Numbered from the stretch's first letter, positions 33,564 through 41,664 are shown. The stretch is 64,000 nt of DNA from Pseudomonas oryzihabitans (GCF_007665395.1 NZ_VDND01000001.1:248001-312000), one strand, 5' to 3'. Numbers and translations are program-made. Notes: generated by a model not told the origin, from the letters alone.

Positions 33564-35183
33564 ATGTTCGACTGGCGTAACCCCTATCCCACCATCCGCA
33601 TTCCATTGTTTGCGCGTAACGTGGTGTCCACCTCGCACCCCATCGCCGCTCAGGCTGGCGTCCGGCTGTTGCTCGCCGGTGGCAATGCCGTAGACGCGGC
33701 AATAGCTGCCGCGGCCATGCTAACCGTGGTTGAACCGGTTTCCTGCGGCTTGGGCAGCGATGCGTTTGCCATTCTCTGGGATGGCCAGCAACTACATGGC
33801 CTGAACGCTTCCGGCACGGCACCCGCTGCCTGGACGCCAGACTATTTCCGGCAGCGCTATGGCGAGGACGGCCAGGGTCATGCGCGGCGGCCCGTGCGAG
33901 GCTGGGATGCGGTGACTATTCCGGGAGCGGTCGCCGGCTGGGCGGCGCTGCACGAGCGCTTCGGTCGCCGGCCTTTCGCCGAGGTGCTGGCCCCTGCAGC
34001 GGAGGTCGCCGAGCGCGGCGTGACCCTCGCTCCAATCGTGGCGCACAAGTGGGCCGCGGCAGTTCCCGAGTTGCGAGATCAGCCTGGCTTCGCCAATACC
34101 TTCATGCCGGCCGGACGCGCCCCTGGTACCGGTGAGAAGTTCGTTTTCGCCGACGCGGCCCGTACCTTGCGGCTGCTCGGCGAGCAAGGCGGGCGCGCCT
34201 TCTATGAAGGCGAGATCGCCCAGGCGATTCTCGAACACGCAAGGGCCACTGGGGGCACCCTGACCCCGGCGGATCTACGCGACTATCAGCCGGAATGGGT
34301 GACGCCGATCAGCCAGGGCTATCGAGGTCACGAATTGCATGAGATCCCGCCGAGCGGCCAGGGCATCGCTGCGTTGATCGCACTGGGGCTACTCGAGCAA
34401 TTCGACATGGCGTCGCTGCCGGTGGATTCGGTGCAATCCCAGCATCTGCAGATCGAGGCCATGAAACTCGCGTTCGCCGACGTCTATCGCTACGTCGCCG
34501 ACCCGCGCAGCATGGAAGTTAGCCCCGAGCAGATGCTCGATCCGGGCTACCTGAAGGAGCGGGCCAAGGCCATCGATCCAGGTCGGGCGCAGATCCCTGG
34601 CGCCGGGATACCCAAGGCCGGGGGAACCGTGTATCTAAGCGCCGCAGACGATGACGGCATGATGGTGTCCTTCATCCAGTCCAACTACATGGGCTTTGGG
34701 TCGGGGGTGGTAGTTCCCGGCTATGGTGTCAGTCTGCAGAACCGGGGCGCCGGCTTCTCCAGTGATCCGCGGTCTGCCAACGTCGTTGCTCCTGGCAAAC
34801 GCCCCTTTCATACCATCATCCCGGCCTTCCTCACGCGCGCAGGGCGGCCGCAGATGAGCTTTGGGGTAATGGGTGGCGATATGCAGCCCCAGGGCCATGT
34901 CCAGACGCTGGTGCGCATGCTCGACTATGGTCAGCAGCCGCAAGCCGCCTGCGATGCACCCCGTTGGAAAGTGAATCGAGACTCTTCCGTGGACCTGGAG
35001 GCAAGCATGAACGCTTCGGCAGTCGAGGGTCTCGCGGCACTGGGCCACAGGCTCAAGTCGGTCGAAGATCCCTATATGGATTTTGGCTCGGGTCAGTTCA
35101 TCTGGCGGCTGTCGGAGGATCGCGATCATGGCTACGTTGCGGCCAGCGATAGTCGGAGGGATGGACATGCCGTTGGCTTCTAG
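33564..35183 (+). CDS. Cytosolic gamma-glutamyltransferase-family amidohydrolase
   Basis: 539 residues from ATG 33564 (GGAG 9 nt upstream). It begins with FDWRNPYPTIRIPLFARNVV, without a signal peptide, unlike periplasmic GGT, so it is cytoplasmic. Family motifs are GGNAVDAAIAAAAMLTVVEP, PPSGQGIAALIALGLLE and the autoprocessing site PKAGGTVYLS, in which T355 would become the N-terminal nucleophile after cleavage; ADDDGMMVSFIQSNYMGFGSG follows. Cytosolic GGT relatives include YwrD and the oxamate amidohydrolase HpxW. It ends the operon and may hydrolyse an amide or gamma-glutamyl bond of the imported compound; the exact substrate is unknown. Confidence 0.9.
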   Translation: MFDWRNPYPTIRIPLFARNVVSTSHPIAAQAGVRLLLAGGNAVDAAIAAAAMLTVVEPVSCGLGSDAFAILWDGQQLHGLNASGTAPAAWTPDYFRQRYGEDGQGHARRPVRGWDAVTIPGAVAGWAALHERFGRRPFAEVLAPAAEVAERGVTLAPIVAHKWAAAVPELRDQPGFANTFMPAGRAPGTGEKFVFADAARTLRLLGEQGGRAFYEGEIAQAILEHARATGGTLTPADLRDYQPEWVTPISQGYRGHELHEIPPSGQGIAALIALGLLEQFDMASLPVDSVQSQHLQIEAMKLAFADVYRYVADPRSMEVSPEQMLDPGYLKERAKAIDPGRAQIPGAGIPKAGGTVYLSAADDDGMMVSFIQSNYMGFGSGVVVPGYGVSLQNRGAGFSSDPRSANVVAPGKRPFHTIIPAFLTRAGRPQMSFGVMGGDMQPQGHVQTLVRMLDYGQQPQAACDAPRWKVNRDSSVDLEASMNASAVEGLAALGHRLKSVEDPYMDFGSGQFIWRLSEDRDHGYVAASDSRRDGHAVGF

Positions 35184-35393
35184 CAGCTCACCGACCAATT
35201 GACCTGCGAACGGCGGCGGAGCTGGCCCAGCAGTTGGTGCGCCGCCATGGCAGGCGTGTTTGGCCTAAAGGTGACCAGGTGCCTCAAGAGAGAGGAGCGA
35301 GCCGGCCGCCCAGAAACAACCGTTGTCAAGGTTCGGCCTGTCGAAGGAACGGTTCCGAAAGCGGAAGAGGGCGGGGCTAGCCGCAGTCCGCCG

Positions 35394-35450
35394 CGAAAAC
35401 CGAAAACCGAAAACCGCCAAGCGCCAAGCGCCAAGCGCCAAGCGCTGAGC
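35394..35450. repeat. Back-to-back heptamer tandem repeats
   Basis: Three perfect copies of CGAAAAC (35394-35414) are followed, after one C, by four perfect and one degenerate copy of GCCAAGC (35416-35450, the last GCTGAGC). Two different 7-bp unit arrays side by side in one intergenic space suggest slippage-prone DNA. The number of copies may vary between strains. Function is unknown. Confidence 0.85.
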
Positions 35451-35538
35451 GCGGTGCCCGTCCGCACCCGATACCCATTGTCAGATAGGCCACGCTGGAC
35501 CAGCGTCTGGAATGCCTTGGACCGTCCAACCATCGTTA

Positions 35539-35553
35539 ATATCTTATGGATAT
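35539..35553. promoter_or_regulatory. Short inverted repeat sharing an 11-mer with the LysR promoter
   Basis: ATATC-TTATG-GATAT contains ATCTTATGGAT, which also occurs in the inverted repeat beside the LysR gene (3461-3471). A shared regulator is possible but the match could be coincidental. Confidence 0.25.
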
Positions 35554-35600
35554 AGCCCAACGATCTTTCACCTCAAGAGGGCCTGGATGGTTAGATGCAC

Positions 35601-35618
35601 GTCATAACTCGTTATGAC
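35601..35618. promoter_or_regulatory. Perfect palindromic operator before GntR/UTRA gene
   Basis: GTCATAAC-TC-GTTATGAC, two 8-bp arms with a 2-bp spacer, ending 15 bp before the ATG at 35634. Position and form fit an autoregulatory site for the GntR/UTRA repressor immediately downstream, controlling the whole 35634-42916 operon. Confidence 0.6.
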
Positions 35619-35633
35619 AAGTAAGCCCAGGCC

Positions 35634-36380
35634 ATGTCCGAACCTCTGAACCTTTCACCCGTCCCGCTCTACCAACAGCTCAAAGAACGGCTGCGTGGGC
35701 AGATTCTCGATGGCACCTTTCCGCCGCTGAGTCGCATGCCTTCAGAGGCCGCGCTTGGCACCTCCTATGCCGTCAGCCGTATCACCGTGCGGCAGGCGCT
35801 GGGTGATCTGCAGAAGGAGGGCCTGATCTTCAAGATCCATGGCAAGGGCACCTTCGTCGCCAAGCCCAAGGCCTTCCAGAACGTCAGCACCTTGCAGGGC
35901 CTGGGCGAATCCCTGTCGCAATGGGGCTACGAGGTCATCAATCGGCTGATCAGCTGCAAACACCTGGAGGCCTCGACCCTGGTGGCGCAGCGACTGGGGC
36001 TGGCGGAAGGCGCTCCCATCACCCAGCTCAAGCGGGTCCGCCTGGTCAACCGGGCGCCCATCTCGCTCGAGGTGACCTATGTCCCGCGGGCACTCGGCGA
36101 GCGGCTGGAGCAGGCCGACCTGGTCACCCGCGATGTCTTCCTCATCCTGGAGAACGATTGCGGCATCGAACTGGGCCACGCCGAGCTCGCCATCGATGCG
36201 GTCCTCGCCGACGCCGAGCTGGCCCGGGCCCTGGACGTGGAGGAGGGCGCACCGGTGATGCGTATCGAGCGCCTCACCCATGCCGCCGACGGCACCCCAC
36301 TGGATTTCGAACACCTCTATTACCGCGGCGACGCCTTCCAGTATCGCCTGCGTACCGACCGCCAGCGGAGCCAGCCATGA
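35634..36380 (+). CDS. GntR-family regulator with UTRA domain
   Basis: 248 residues. The GntR winged helix is plain: PVPLYQQLKERLRGQILDGT, MPSEAALGTSYAVSRITVRQ, then KIHGKGTFVAKP. The UTRA effector domain follows (GLGESLSQWGYEVINRLISC, RVRLVNRAPISLEVTYVP, MRIERLTHAADGTPL). The stop overlaps the AprA-like start by 4 nt (ATGA), making it the first gene of the operon. The nearby palindrome suggests autorepression; the inducer is probably the imported substrate. Confidence 0.94.
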   Translation: MSEPLNLSPVPLYQQLKERLRGQILDGTFPPLSRMPSEAALGTSYAVSRITVRQALGDLQKEGLIFKIHGKGTFVAKPKAFQNVSTLQGLGESLSQWGYEVINRLISCKHLEASTLVAQRLGLAEGAPITQLKRVRLVNRAPISLEVTYVPRALGERLEQADLVTRDVFLILENDCGIELGHAELAIDAVLADAELARALDVEEGAPVMRIERLTHAADGTPLDFEHLYYRGDAFQYRLRTDRQRSQP

Positions 36381-38110
36381 GCCACAACCCAACCCTGGAA
36401 CGCGAATACGACATCGTGGTGATCGGCGGTGGCACTGCCGGTCCCATGGCGGCCATCAAGGCCAAGGAAAAGGACCGCAACCTGCGGGTGCTCTTGCTGG
36501 ACAAGGCCAACGTCAAGCGCAGCGGCGCCATCAGCATGGGCATGGATGGCCTGAACAACGCCATCATCCCGGGGTACGCCACTCCCGAGCAGTACACCCG
36601 CGAGATCACCCTGGCCAACGATGGCGTCGTCAACCAGGCCACTGTCTACGCCTACGCCCGGCGCAGCTTCGCCACGCTGGAACAGCTCGACCGCTGGGGC
36701 GTGAAGTTCGAGAAGGACGAGACCGGCGACTACGCGGTGAAGAAGGTCCATCACCTGGGCGCCTATGTGCTGCCCATGCCGGAAGGCCACGACATCAAGA
36801 AGGTGCTCTACCGGCAGCTCAAGCGCGCCCGGGTCGAGATCACCAACCGGGTCATCGCTACCCGCTTGCTGACCGATGCGGAGGGTGCGGTGAATGGCGT
36901 CCTGGGCTTCGACAGTCGCACGGCGGACTTCCACGTCATCCGTGCCAAGGCGGTGATTCTCTGCTGCGGCGCGGCGGGCCGTCTGGGTCTGCCGGCATCC
37001 GGCTACCTCATGGGCACCTACGAGAACCCGACCAATGCGGGCGACGGCTACGCCATGGCCTACCACGCCGGGGCGGAGCTGGCCAACCTGGAGTGCTTCC
37101 AGATCAACCCGCTGATCAAGGACTATAACGGCCCGGCCTGTGCCTACGTAACCGGTCCCCTGGGTGGGTACACGGCCAACGGCCGGGGCGAGCGCTTCAT
37201 CGAGTGTGACTACTGGTCCGGGCAGATGATGTGGGAATTCCACCAGGAGCTGGAAGGTGGCAACGGTCCGGTGTTCCTCAAGCTCGATCACCTGGCCGAG
37301 GAGACCATCCAGACCATCGAGCAGATCCTCCACGGCAACGAGCGGCCCAGCCGTGGACGCTTCCACGCCGGGCGCGGGACCGATTATCGCAGCCGCATGG
37401 TGGAGATGCACATCTCCGAGATCGGTTTCTGTTCAGGCCATTCCGCCTCGGGGGTCTGGGTCAACGAGCGCGCCGAGACCTCGGTGCGGGGCCTCTACGC
37501 CGCCGGCGACATGGCGGCGGTACCGCACAACTACATGCTCGGCGCCTTCGCCTATGGCTGGTTCGCCGGCGAGAACGCCGCCGACTACGTGGCCGATCGG
37601 GACTTCACCCCGGTGGACGACGCCCAGGTGAGCCGCGAGCGGGCGCGGGTCTATGCGCCGCTGGAGCGGAGCCACGGACTGCCGCCGGCCCAGGTGGAAT
37701 ACAAGCTGCGGCGGATGGTGAACGACTACCTGCAACCGCCCAAGGTGACACGCAAGATGGAGATCGGCCTGGAACGCATCGCGGCCATCGGTGCCGACCT
37801 GGATCAGCTCAAGGCGCACAATCCCCACGAGCTGATGCGCGCCCTGGAAGTCAGTGTGATCCGCGACTGCGCCGAGATGGCCGCGCGCGCCTCCTTGTTC
37901 CGCAAGGAGAGCCGCTGGGGGCTCTATCACCATCGGGTCGACTACCCCGAACGCAACGACGCCGACTGGTTCCAGCACTGCCACCTGCACAAGTCGGCGG
38001 ACGGAACCATGCGCAGCTTCACCCGGCCGGTGGAGCCCTACGTCGTTCCGCTGGATGGCACGGACAACCAGGCCTACGACCAGCTGCGGGTCCGCCGCGA
38101 CGTCGCCTAG
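36377..38110 (+). CDS. AprA-like FAD-dependent oxidoreductase (fumarate reductase/adenylylsulfate reductase family)
   Basis: 577 residues. The FAD-binding dinucleotide fold is IVVIGGGTAGPMAAIKAK (about 13-30), followed by LDKANVKRSGAISMGMDGLN, closest in pattern to AprA (SGAxAMG-type) rather than to succinate dehydrogenase. Later motifs include ILCCGAAGRLGLPASGYL, NAGDGYAMAYHAGAELANLE, ECFQINPLIK and VRGLYAAGDMAAVPHNYMLG. No HxE succinate-type histidine linkage is obvious. With the ferredoxin next door it should form an AprAB-like pair moving electrons to or from a sulfur-type substrate. Sulfate adenylyltransferase, Qmo and Dsr genes are absent here, so a different substrate is likely. Confidence 0.87.
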   Translation: MSHNPTLEREYDIVVIGGGTAGPMAAIKAKEKDRNLRVLLLDKANVKRSGAISMGMDGLNNAIIPGYATPEQYTREITLANDGVVNQATVYAYARRSFATLEQLDRWGVKFEKDETGDYAVKKVHHLGAYVLPMPEGHDIKKVLYRQLKRARVEITNRVIATRLLTDAEGAVNGVLGFDSRTADFHVIRAKAVILCCGAAGRLGLPASGYLMGTYENPTNAGDGYAMAYHAGAELANLECFQINPLIKDYNGPACAYVTGPLGGYTANGRGERFIECDYWSGQMMWEFHQELEGGNGPVFLKLDHLAEETIQTIEQILHGNERPSRGRFHAGRGTDYRSRMVEMHISEIGFCSGHSASGVWVNERAETSVRGLYAAGDMAAVPHNYMLGAFAYGWFAGENAADYVADRDFTPVDDAQVSRERARVYAPLERSHGLPPAQVEYKLRRMVNDYLQPPKVTRKMEIGLERIAAIGADLDQLKAHNPHELMRALEVSVIRDCAEMAARASLFRKESRWGLYHHRVDYPERNDADWFQHCHLHKSADGTMRSFTRPVEPYVVPLDGTDNQAYDQLRVRRDVA

Positions 38111-38149
38111 CCGTACCGCTTGAATTGACGATTTAAGGAGAACCGGGCC

Positions 38150-38395
38150 ATGGCCTATCGTCCCCAAGACATCCTGCTGCGTAGCAACGCCCCGGTGACC
38201 ATCGACGAAGAACTCTGCATCGCCGAGAAGGGCTGCACCGTGTGCGTCGACGTCTGCCCCCTCGACCTGCTCGCCATCAATCCAGCCACCCAAAAGGCCT
38301 ACATGGCCTTCGACGAATGCTGGTACTGCATGCCCTGCGAGAAGGATTGCCCAACCGGTGCCGTGCGGGTGGAGATTCCCTACCTGCTGCGTTGA
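38150..38395 (+). CDS. AprB-like 2[4Fe-4S] ferredoxin
   Basis: 81 residues with two cluster sites. The first is CIAEKGCTVCVDVCP (spacing CX5CX2CX3CP), the second ECWYCMPCEKDCPTGA (CX2CX2CX3CP). The WxC run in the second resembles AprB of adenylylsulfate reductase, but the long C-terminal tail of AprB is missing. It starts 40 nt after the AprA-like gene with an AGGAG-type ribosome site (TTTAAGGAG). It should be the electron-transfer partner of the flavoprotein. Confidence 0.9.
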   Translation: MAYRPQDILLRSNAPVTIDEELCIAEKGCTVCVDVCPLDLLAINPATQKAYMAFDECWYCMPCEKDCPTGAVRVEIPYLLR

Positions 38396-38458
38396 GCCGC
38401 TGCTTTCCGGTCTTCCTACCGCGAAGACATCGCGCCATCCGGTGACCCCGGACGCGCT

Positions 38459-38475
38459 GCCCGCTCACACCGGGC
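38459..38475 (+). terminator. Possible hairpin in the leader of the binding-protein gene
   Basis: GCCCG-CTCACAC-CGGGC, a 5-bp stem with a 7-nt loop, lies between the ferredoxin gene and the binding protein start at 38561. It may modulate or stabilise the mRNA. It is short and GC-rich, so chance is a real possibility. Confidence 0.25.
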
Positions 38476-38560
38476 ACCTGTCGCTACACCCCTCGTTTCC
38501 CACCACAGGACCTGGCGGCGGAGACGATCTCACTTCATCGATTCGAGGGGACATCCCAAC

Positions 38561-39979
38561 ATGCGCCTGCATCTCGCATTGGCCGGCTTCGCGCTGGCTA
38601 CCCTGAGCCTGGTCACCCGGGCGGAAACCCTCCGCGTCGCCATCGGCACCCAGGACACCACCATTAACTGCGCCACGGGAGGTCTACTCATCCGCGAGCT
38701 GGGCCTGCTGGATCGCTACCTGCCCAAGGACGGCAAGTACCAAAACGTCACCTATGACATCCAGTGGAAGAATTTCACCAGCGGCGCACCCCTGACCAAC
38801 GAGATGGTGGCCGGCAAGCTGGACTTCGGCGCCATGGCCGACTTCCCCGGTTCCTTCAATGGCGTCGCCCACCTCGATGCCGGCAAGCGCAGCCTGTTCA
38901 TCTCGGTCCTCTCGGGCAGCGTGCGTGGCAGCGGCAACGGCAACGGCATCGTGGTCCCGGCGACGTCGCCCGTGCAGTCGCTGGCCGAGCTCAAGGGCAA
39001 GACCATTTCGGTGCCCTTCGCCTCCACCGCCCACGGCATGTTGCTCCGCGCGGTCGCGGCCCAGGGCTGGGACCCGGAGAAGGACGTGCGCATCATCGCC
39101 CAGGCGCCGGAGATCGCCGGGTCGGCGCTACGCAGCAACCGCATCGATGCCCACGCCGACTTCGTGCCCTTCGCCGAGCTGTTCCCCAACCGTGGCTTCG
39201 CCCGCAAGATCTACGACGGCTCCCAGGCGAACGCCCCGACCTTCCACGGCACCTTGGTCGATGCCGACTATGCCCGCAAGTATCCCGAGGTGGTGACTGC
39301 CTACCTGCGCGCCGCCCTGGAAGCCGACCGCCTGTTCGCCGCCGAGCCGGAGAAGTACAGCGAGCTGATCGAGAAGGTCACCGGCATCGAGGCCGAGGTG
39401 AGCTACCTCTTCCATGGTCCCTTGGGGCTGCAGACCCGTGACCTGACCTGGAAACCCGAGTACCGCCAGGCGATCACCACCTCCATCGCCACGCTCAAGC
39501 TGCTCAAACGCACCGATCGCGGACTGGACGTGGACCGCTTCGTCGATGACCAGTACCTCAGGGCGGCCTTCAAGCAGGCGGGCCGCGACTATGACCAGGC
39601 CCTGGCCAACTACGCGCCGTTGCCACTGCCGGTTGACACCCGCGACGCCCTGACCGGCCAGCCCCTCACCGACACCAGGCGCCTGGCGCAGATCTGGGTG
39701 CGCGGCGAACCCAAGGTCCGGCACTACGCCTCGCCCGAGTCCGCGTTCAAGGCGCTGGCCGCCTTGGAGAAGGAGGGCAAGGACATCCGCGCCCTCTATG
39801 CCCAGGATGCCGGGAGCGGCATCAAGCTGCTAGCCAATCAGGCCTGGTTCGTGCGTAACGCGCAGGGCGAGCTGACGGCCTTCCTGCTCAAGGAACAGGC
39901 CGAACGCCAGGCGCGGGAGCACGGTGGGGACGTCCTGGATTTCCCCACGGTCAACCAGCGCCTGGTCGCCGATCGCTAG
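38561..39979 (+). CDS. ABC substrate-binding protein fused to a C-terminal NosL-like domain
   Basis: 472 residues, much longer than the ~330 of a normal SsuA/TauA protein. Signal peptide MRLHLALAGFALATLSLVT, cleaved after RAE region. The binding fold spans about 25-350 (KFDF-like QWKNFTSGAPLTNEM, ADFPGSFNGVAHLDAG, LKGKTISVPFASTAHGMLL). Residues ~365-468 form an extra domain: ALYAQDAGSG, ANQAWFVRNAQGELTAFLLK, EQAERQAREHGGDVLDFP, the pattern of the C-terminal half of NosL, the copper chaperone of nitrous oxide reductase. The Cys-Gly-Met copper motif of NosL is absent. It sits between the ferredoxin and the permease. Confidence 0.87.
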   Translation: MRLHLALAGFALATLSLVTRAETLRVAIGTQDTTINCATGGLLIRELGLLDRYLPKDGKYQNVTYDIQWKNFTSGAPLTNEMVAGKLDFGAMADFPGSFNGVAHLDAGKRSLFISVLSGSVRGSGNGNGIVVPATSPVQSLAELKGKTISVPFASTAHGMLLRAVAAQGWDPEKDVRIIAQAPEIAGSALRSNRIDAHADFVPFAELFPNRGFARKIYDGSQANAPTFHGTLVDADYARKYPEVVTAYLRAALEADRLFAAEPEKYSELIEKVTGIEAEVSYLFHGPLGLQTRDLTWKPEYRQAITTSIATLKLLKRTDRGLDVDRFVDDQYLRAAFKQAGRDYDQALANYAPLPLPVDTRDALTGQPLTDTRRLAQIWVRGEPKVRHYASPESAFKALAALEKEGKDIRALYAQDAGSGIKLLANQAWFVRNAQGELTAFLLKEQAERQAREHGGDVLDFPTVNQRLVADR

Positions 39980-39988
39980 CTTGGATAG

Positions 39989-40008
39989 CGGGCGCCGGGT
40001 GGCGCCCG
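39989..40008 (+). terminator. Intercistronic hairpin between binding protein and permease
   Basis: CGGGCGCC-GGGT-GGCGCCCG is a perfect 8-bp stem with a 4-nt loop, starting 10 nt after the binding-protein stop and 14 nt before the permease start. With no U-run it is more likely an mRNA-stabilising or partial-termination element, which raises binding-protein level relative to the permease, as known for other ABC importers. Confidence 0.45.
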
Positions 40009-40021
40009 TGGGAGATGCATC

Positions 40022-40807
40022 ATGACGCTCAAGGCTCTGCATCCCTGGCCCCTCCGCGTGGCGTCGTTGCTCTGCTGCCTGGCCTTCTGGCAGGTGGCCG
40101 CCAGCCAGCGCCTGGATCTGGGCCTGCTCACGTTCGCCTACGTGCCGACACCGGCCGCGGTGGTGCGCGCCGCGGTCGACCTGCTGGAGTCGGGCACCCT
40201 GTGGAATCACCTGCTGAGCAGCCTCGGTCGGGTCTTCGCTGGCTACCTGGCCGCCAGCCTCTGCGGCGTCGGTCTCGGCCTGGCCATCGGTCGCTGGCGC
40301 TGGGCGCGGGACGGCCTGCTGCCGCCCCTCGAGGTCTTGCGACCGATCCCGGCGGTGGCCTGGATTCCCCTGGCCATCCTGATGTTTCCCTCGTCGGAAG
40401 CCTCGATGATCTTCATCACCTTCACCGGCGCGCTGTTTCCGGTGCTGCTCAACACCATTCACGGCGTGCACGCCCTGGACCCGCGCCTGGTGGCCTCGGC
40501 GCGCAGCCTGGGCGCGGGTCGCCTGGCCATCCTGCGGGAGATCGTGCTGCCCGGCGCCGCGCCGAGCATCGTCACCGGGCTGGCCATCGGCATGGGCACC
40601 TCCTGGTTCTGCCTGGTGACCGCCGAGATGATCGCCGGCCAGTACGGCATCGGCTACTACACCTGGGAGGCCTACACCGTGCAGAAATACCCCGACATCC
40701 TGGTGGGCATGCTGCTGATCGGCCTGCTGGGCATGGGTAGCAGCGCCCTGGTGAAATACCTCGGGACGCTGGCCACACCCTGGTATCGCCACGCAGGAGC
40801 CCGCTGA
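40022..40807 (+). CDS. Nitrate/sulfonate/taurine-type ABC transporter permease
   Basis: 261 residues from ATG 40022. SsuC-like layout, with YVPTPAAVVRAAVDLLESGT, IPLAILMFPSSEASMIF and the EAA loop VASARSLGAGRLAILREIVLPGAAPSIV. It is membrane-embedded and homodimerises. It overlaps the ATPase gene (TGATG). It belongs to the fused binding protein upstream, within the AprAB-like operon. Confidence 0.92.
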   Translation: MTLKALHPWPLRVASLLCCLAFWQVAASQRLDLGLLTFAYVPTPAAVVRAAVDLLESGTLWNHLLSSLGRVFAGYLAASLCGVGLGLAIGRWRWARDGLLPPLEVLRPIPAVAWIPLAILMFPSSEASMIFITFTGALFPVLLNTIHGVHALDPRLVASARSLGAGRLAILREIVLPGAAPSIVTGLAIGMGTSWFCLVTAEMIAGQYGIGYYTWEAYTVQKYPDILVGMLLIGLLGMGSSALVKYLGTLATPWYRHAGAR

Positions 40808-41664
40808 TGACTCGTTTCGAAGCCTTGCCCGCCAGCGGACGTATCGAGGCCCGCCGCCTGACCATCCGCCTGGGGGAGGGCGACCAGGCGTTCGACGCCG
40901 TGCAGGCCGTGGACTTGGACATCGTGCCCGGCGAGTTCGTCTGCATCCTCGGTCCTTCCGGCTGTGGCAAGTCGACCCTGCTCGGCGCCCTGGCCGGGCA
41001 CCTGTCACCGCATGGCGGCGAGCTGCACGTGGATGGCGCGCCCGTGCGCGGCCCGGATGCTTCCCGCGGCATGGTCTTCCAACACCACACCCTGCTGCCA
41101 TGGCGCAGGGTGCTGGACAACGTCGCCTTCGGTCCGAAGATGCGCGGCGTACCCAAGGCCGAGCGCTTGCGGCAAGCCCGCGAGCTGCTCGCCCAAGTCG
41201 GCCTGGCCGACTTCGCCGAGCGCTGGCCCGACCAGCTCTCCGGGGGCATGCAGCAACGCGCCGAGATCGCCCGGGTGTTGATCAACCAGCCGCGGCTATT
41301 GCTGATGGACGAGCCCTTCGGCGCCCTGGACGCCCAGACGCGGGCACGCATGCAGGAACTCCTGCTGCAGCTGTGGGAGCGCATCCGCACCACCGTGGTG
41401 TTCGTCACCCACGACATCGACGAAGCCCTGTTCCTCGCCGACCGCTTGCTGGTCATGAGTCCGCGGCCCGGGCGCTTCATCGCCGACCTGCGTCTGGAGT
41501 TCGCCCGGCCACGTCAGGCCGAGCTGCTCACCCGTCCCGACTTCGTTCATCTCAAGCGGCATTGCCTGGAGTTGCTGCGCCACGAAGAAGGCCGCCAGCT
41601 ACCCCGGCTGACACCGCTCGGTTTACCAACCTCCATCCATTCACCGCTGAGGATCGCCCTGTGA
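40807..41664 (+). CDS. Nitrate/sulfonate/taurine-type ABC transporter ATPase
   Basis: 285 residues. Walker A GPSGCGKST, Q-loop MVFQHHTLLPWRRVLDNV, signature LSGGMQQRAEIARV and Walker B RLLLMDEPFGALD. It has an N-terminal extension of some 20 residues (RFEALPASGRIEARRLTI) and a C-terminal tail, both longer than SsuB. The stop overlaps the HEAT protein start by 4 nt (GTGA). Confidence 0.93.
   Translation: MTRFEALPASGRIEARRLTIRLGEGDQAFDAVQAVDLDIVPGEFVCILGPSGCGKSTLLGALAGHLSPHGGELHVDGAPVRGPDASRGMVFQHHTLLPWRRVLDNVAFGPKMRGVPKAERLRQARELLAQVGLADFAERWPDQLSGGMQQRAEIARVLINQPRLLLMDEPFGALDAQTRARMQELLLQLWERIRTTVVFVTHDIDEALFLADRLLVMSPRPGRFIADLRLEFARPRQAELLTRPDFVHLKRHCLELLRHEEGRQLPRLTPLGLPTSIHSPLRIAL

Larger units (their letters stand above)
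35184..35633. other. Intergenic regulatory and repeat region
   Basis: A 450-bp gap between the GGT-like gene and the third GntR gene. It holds two tandem heptamer arrays (35394-35450), an inverted repeat ATATC-TTATG-GATAT (35539-35553), and a perfect 18-bp operator (35601-35618), annotated separately. A 119-codon open frame across it (35199-35555) is composed largely of repeat-derived residues and is not considered a gene. Confidence 0.6.

Noticed and set aside
35199..35555. 118-residue frame in the gap after the GGT-like gene
   Set aside because: Its middle is built from tandem heptamer repeats; no family pattern or ribosome site, so probably not a gene.
36377..38395. Dissimilatory sulfate reduction or sulfur oxidation locus
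   Set aside because: The AprAB-like pair stands without Sat, Qmo, Dsr or Sox genes, and lies in a GntR/importer operon.
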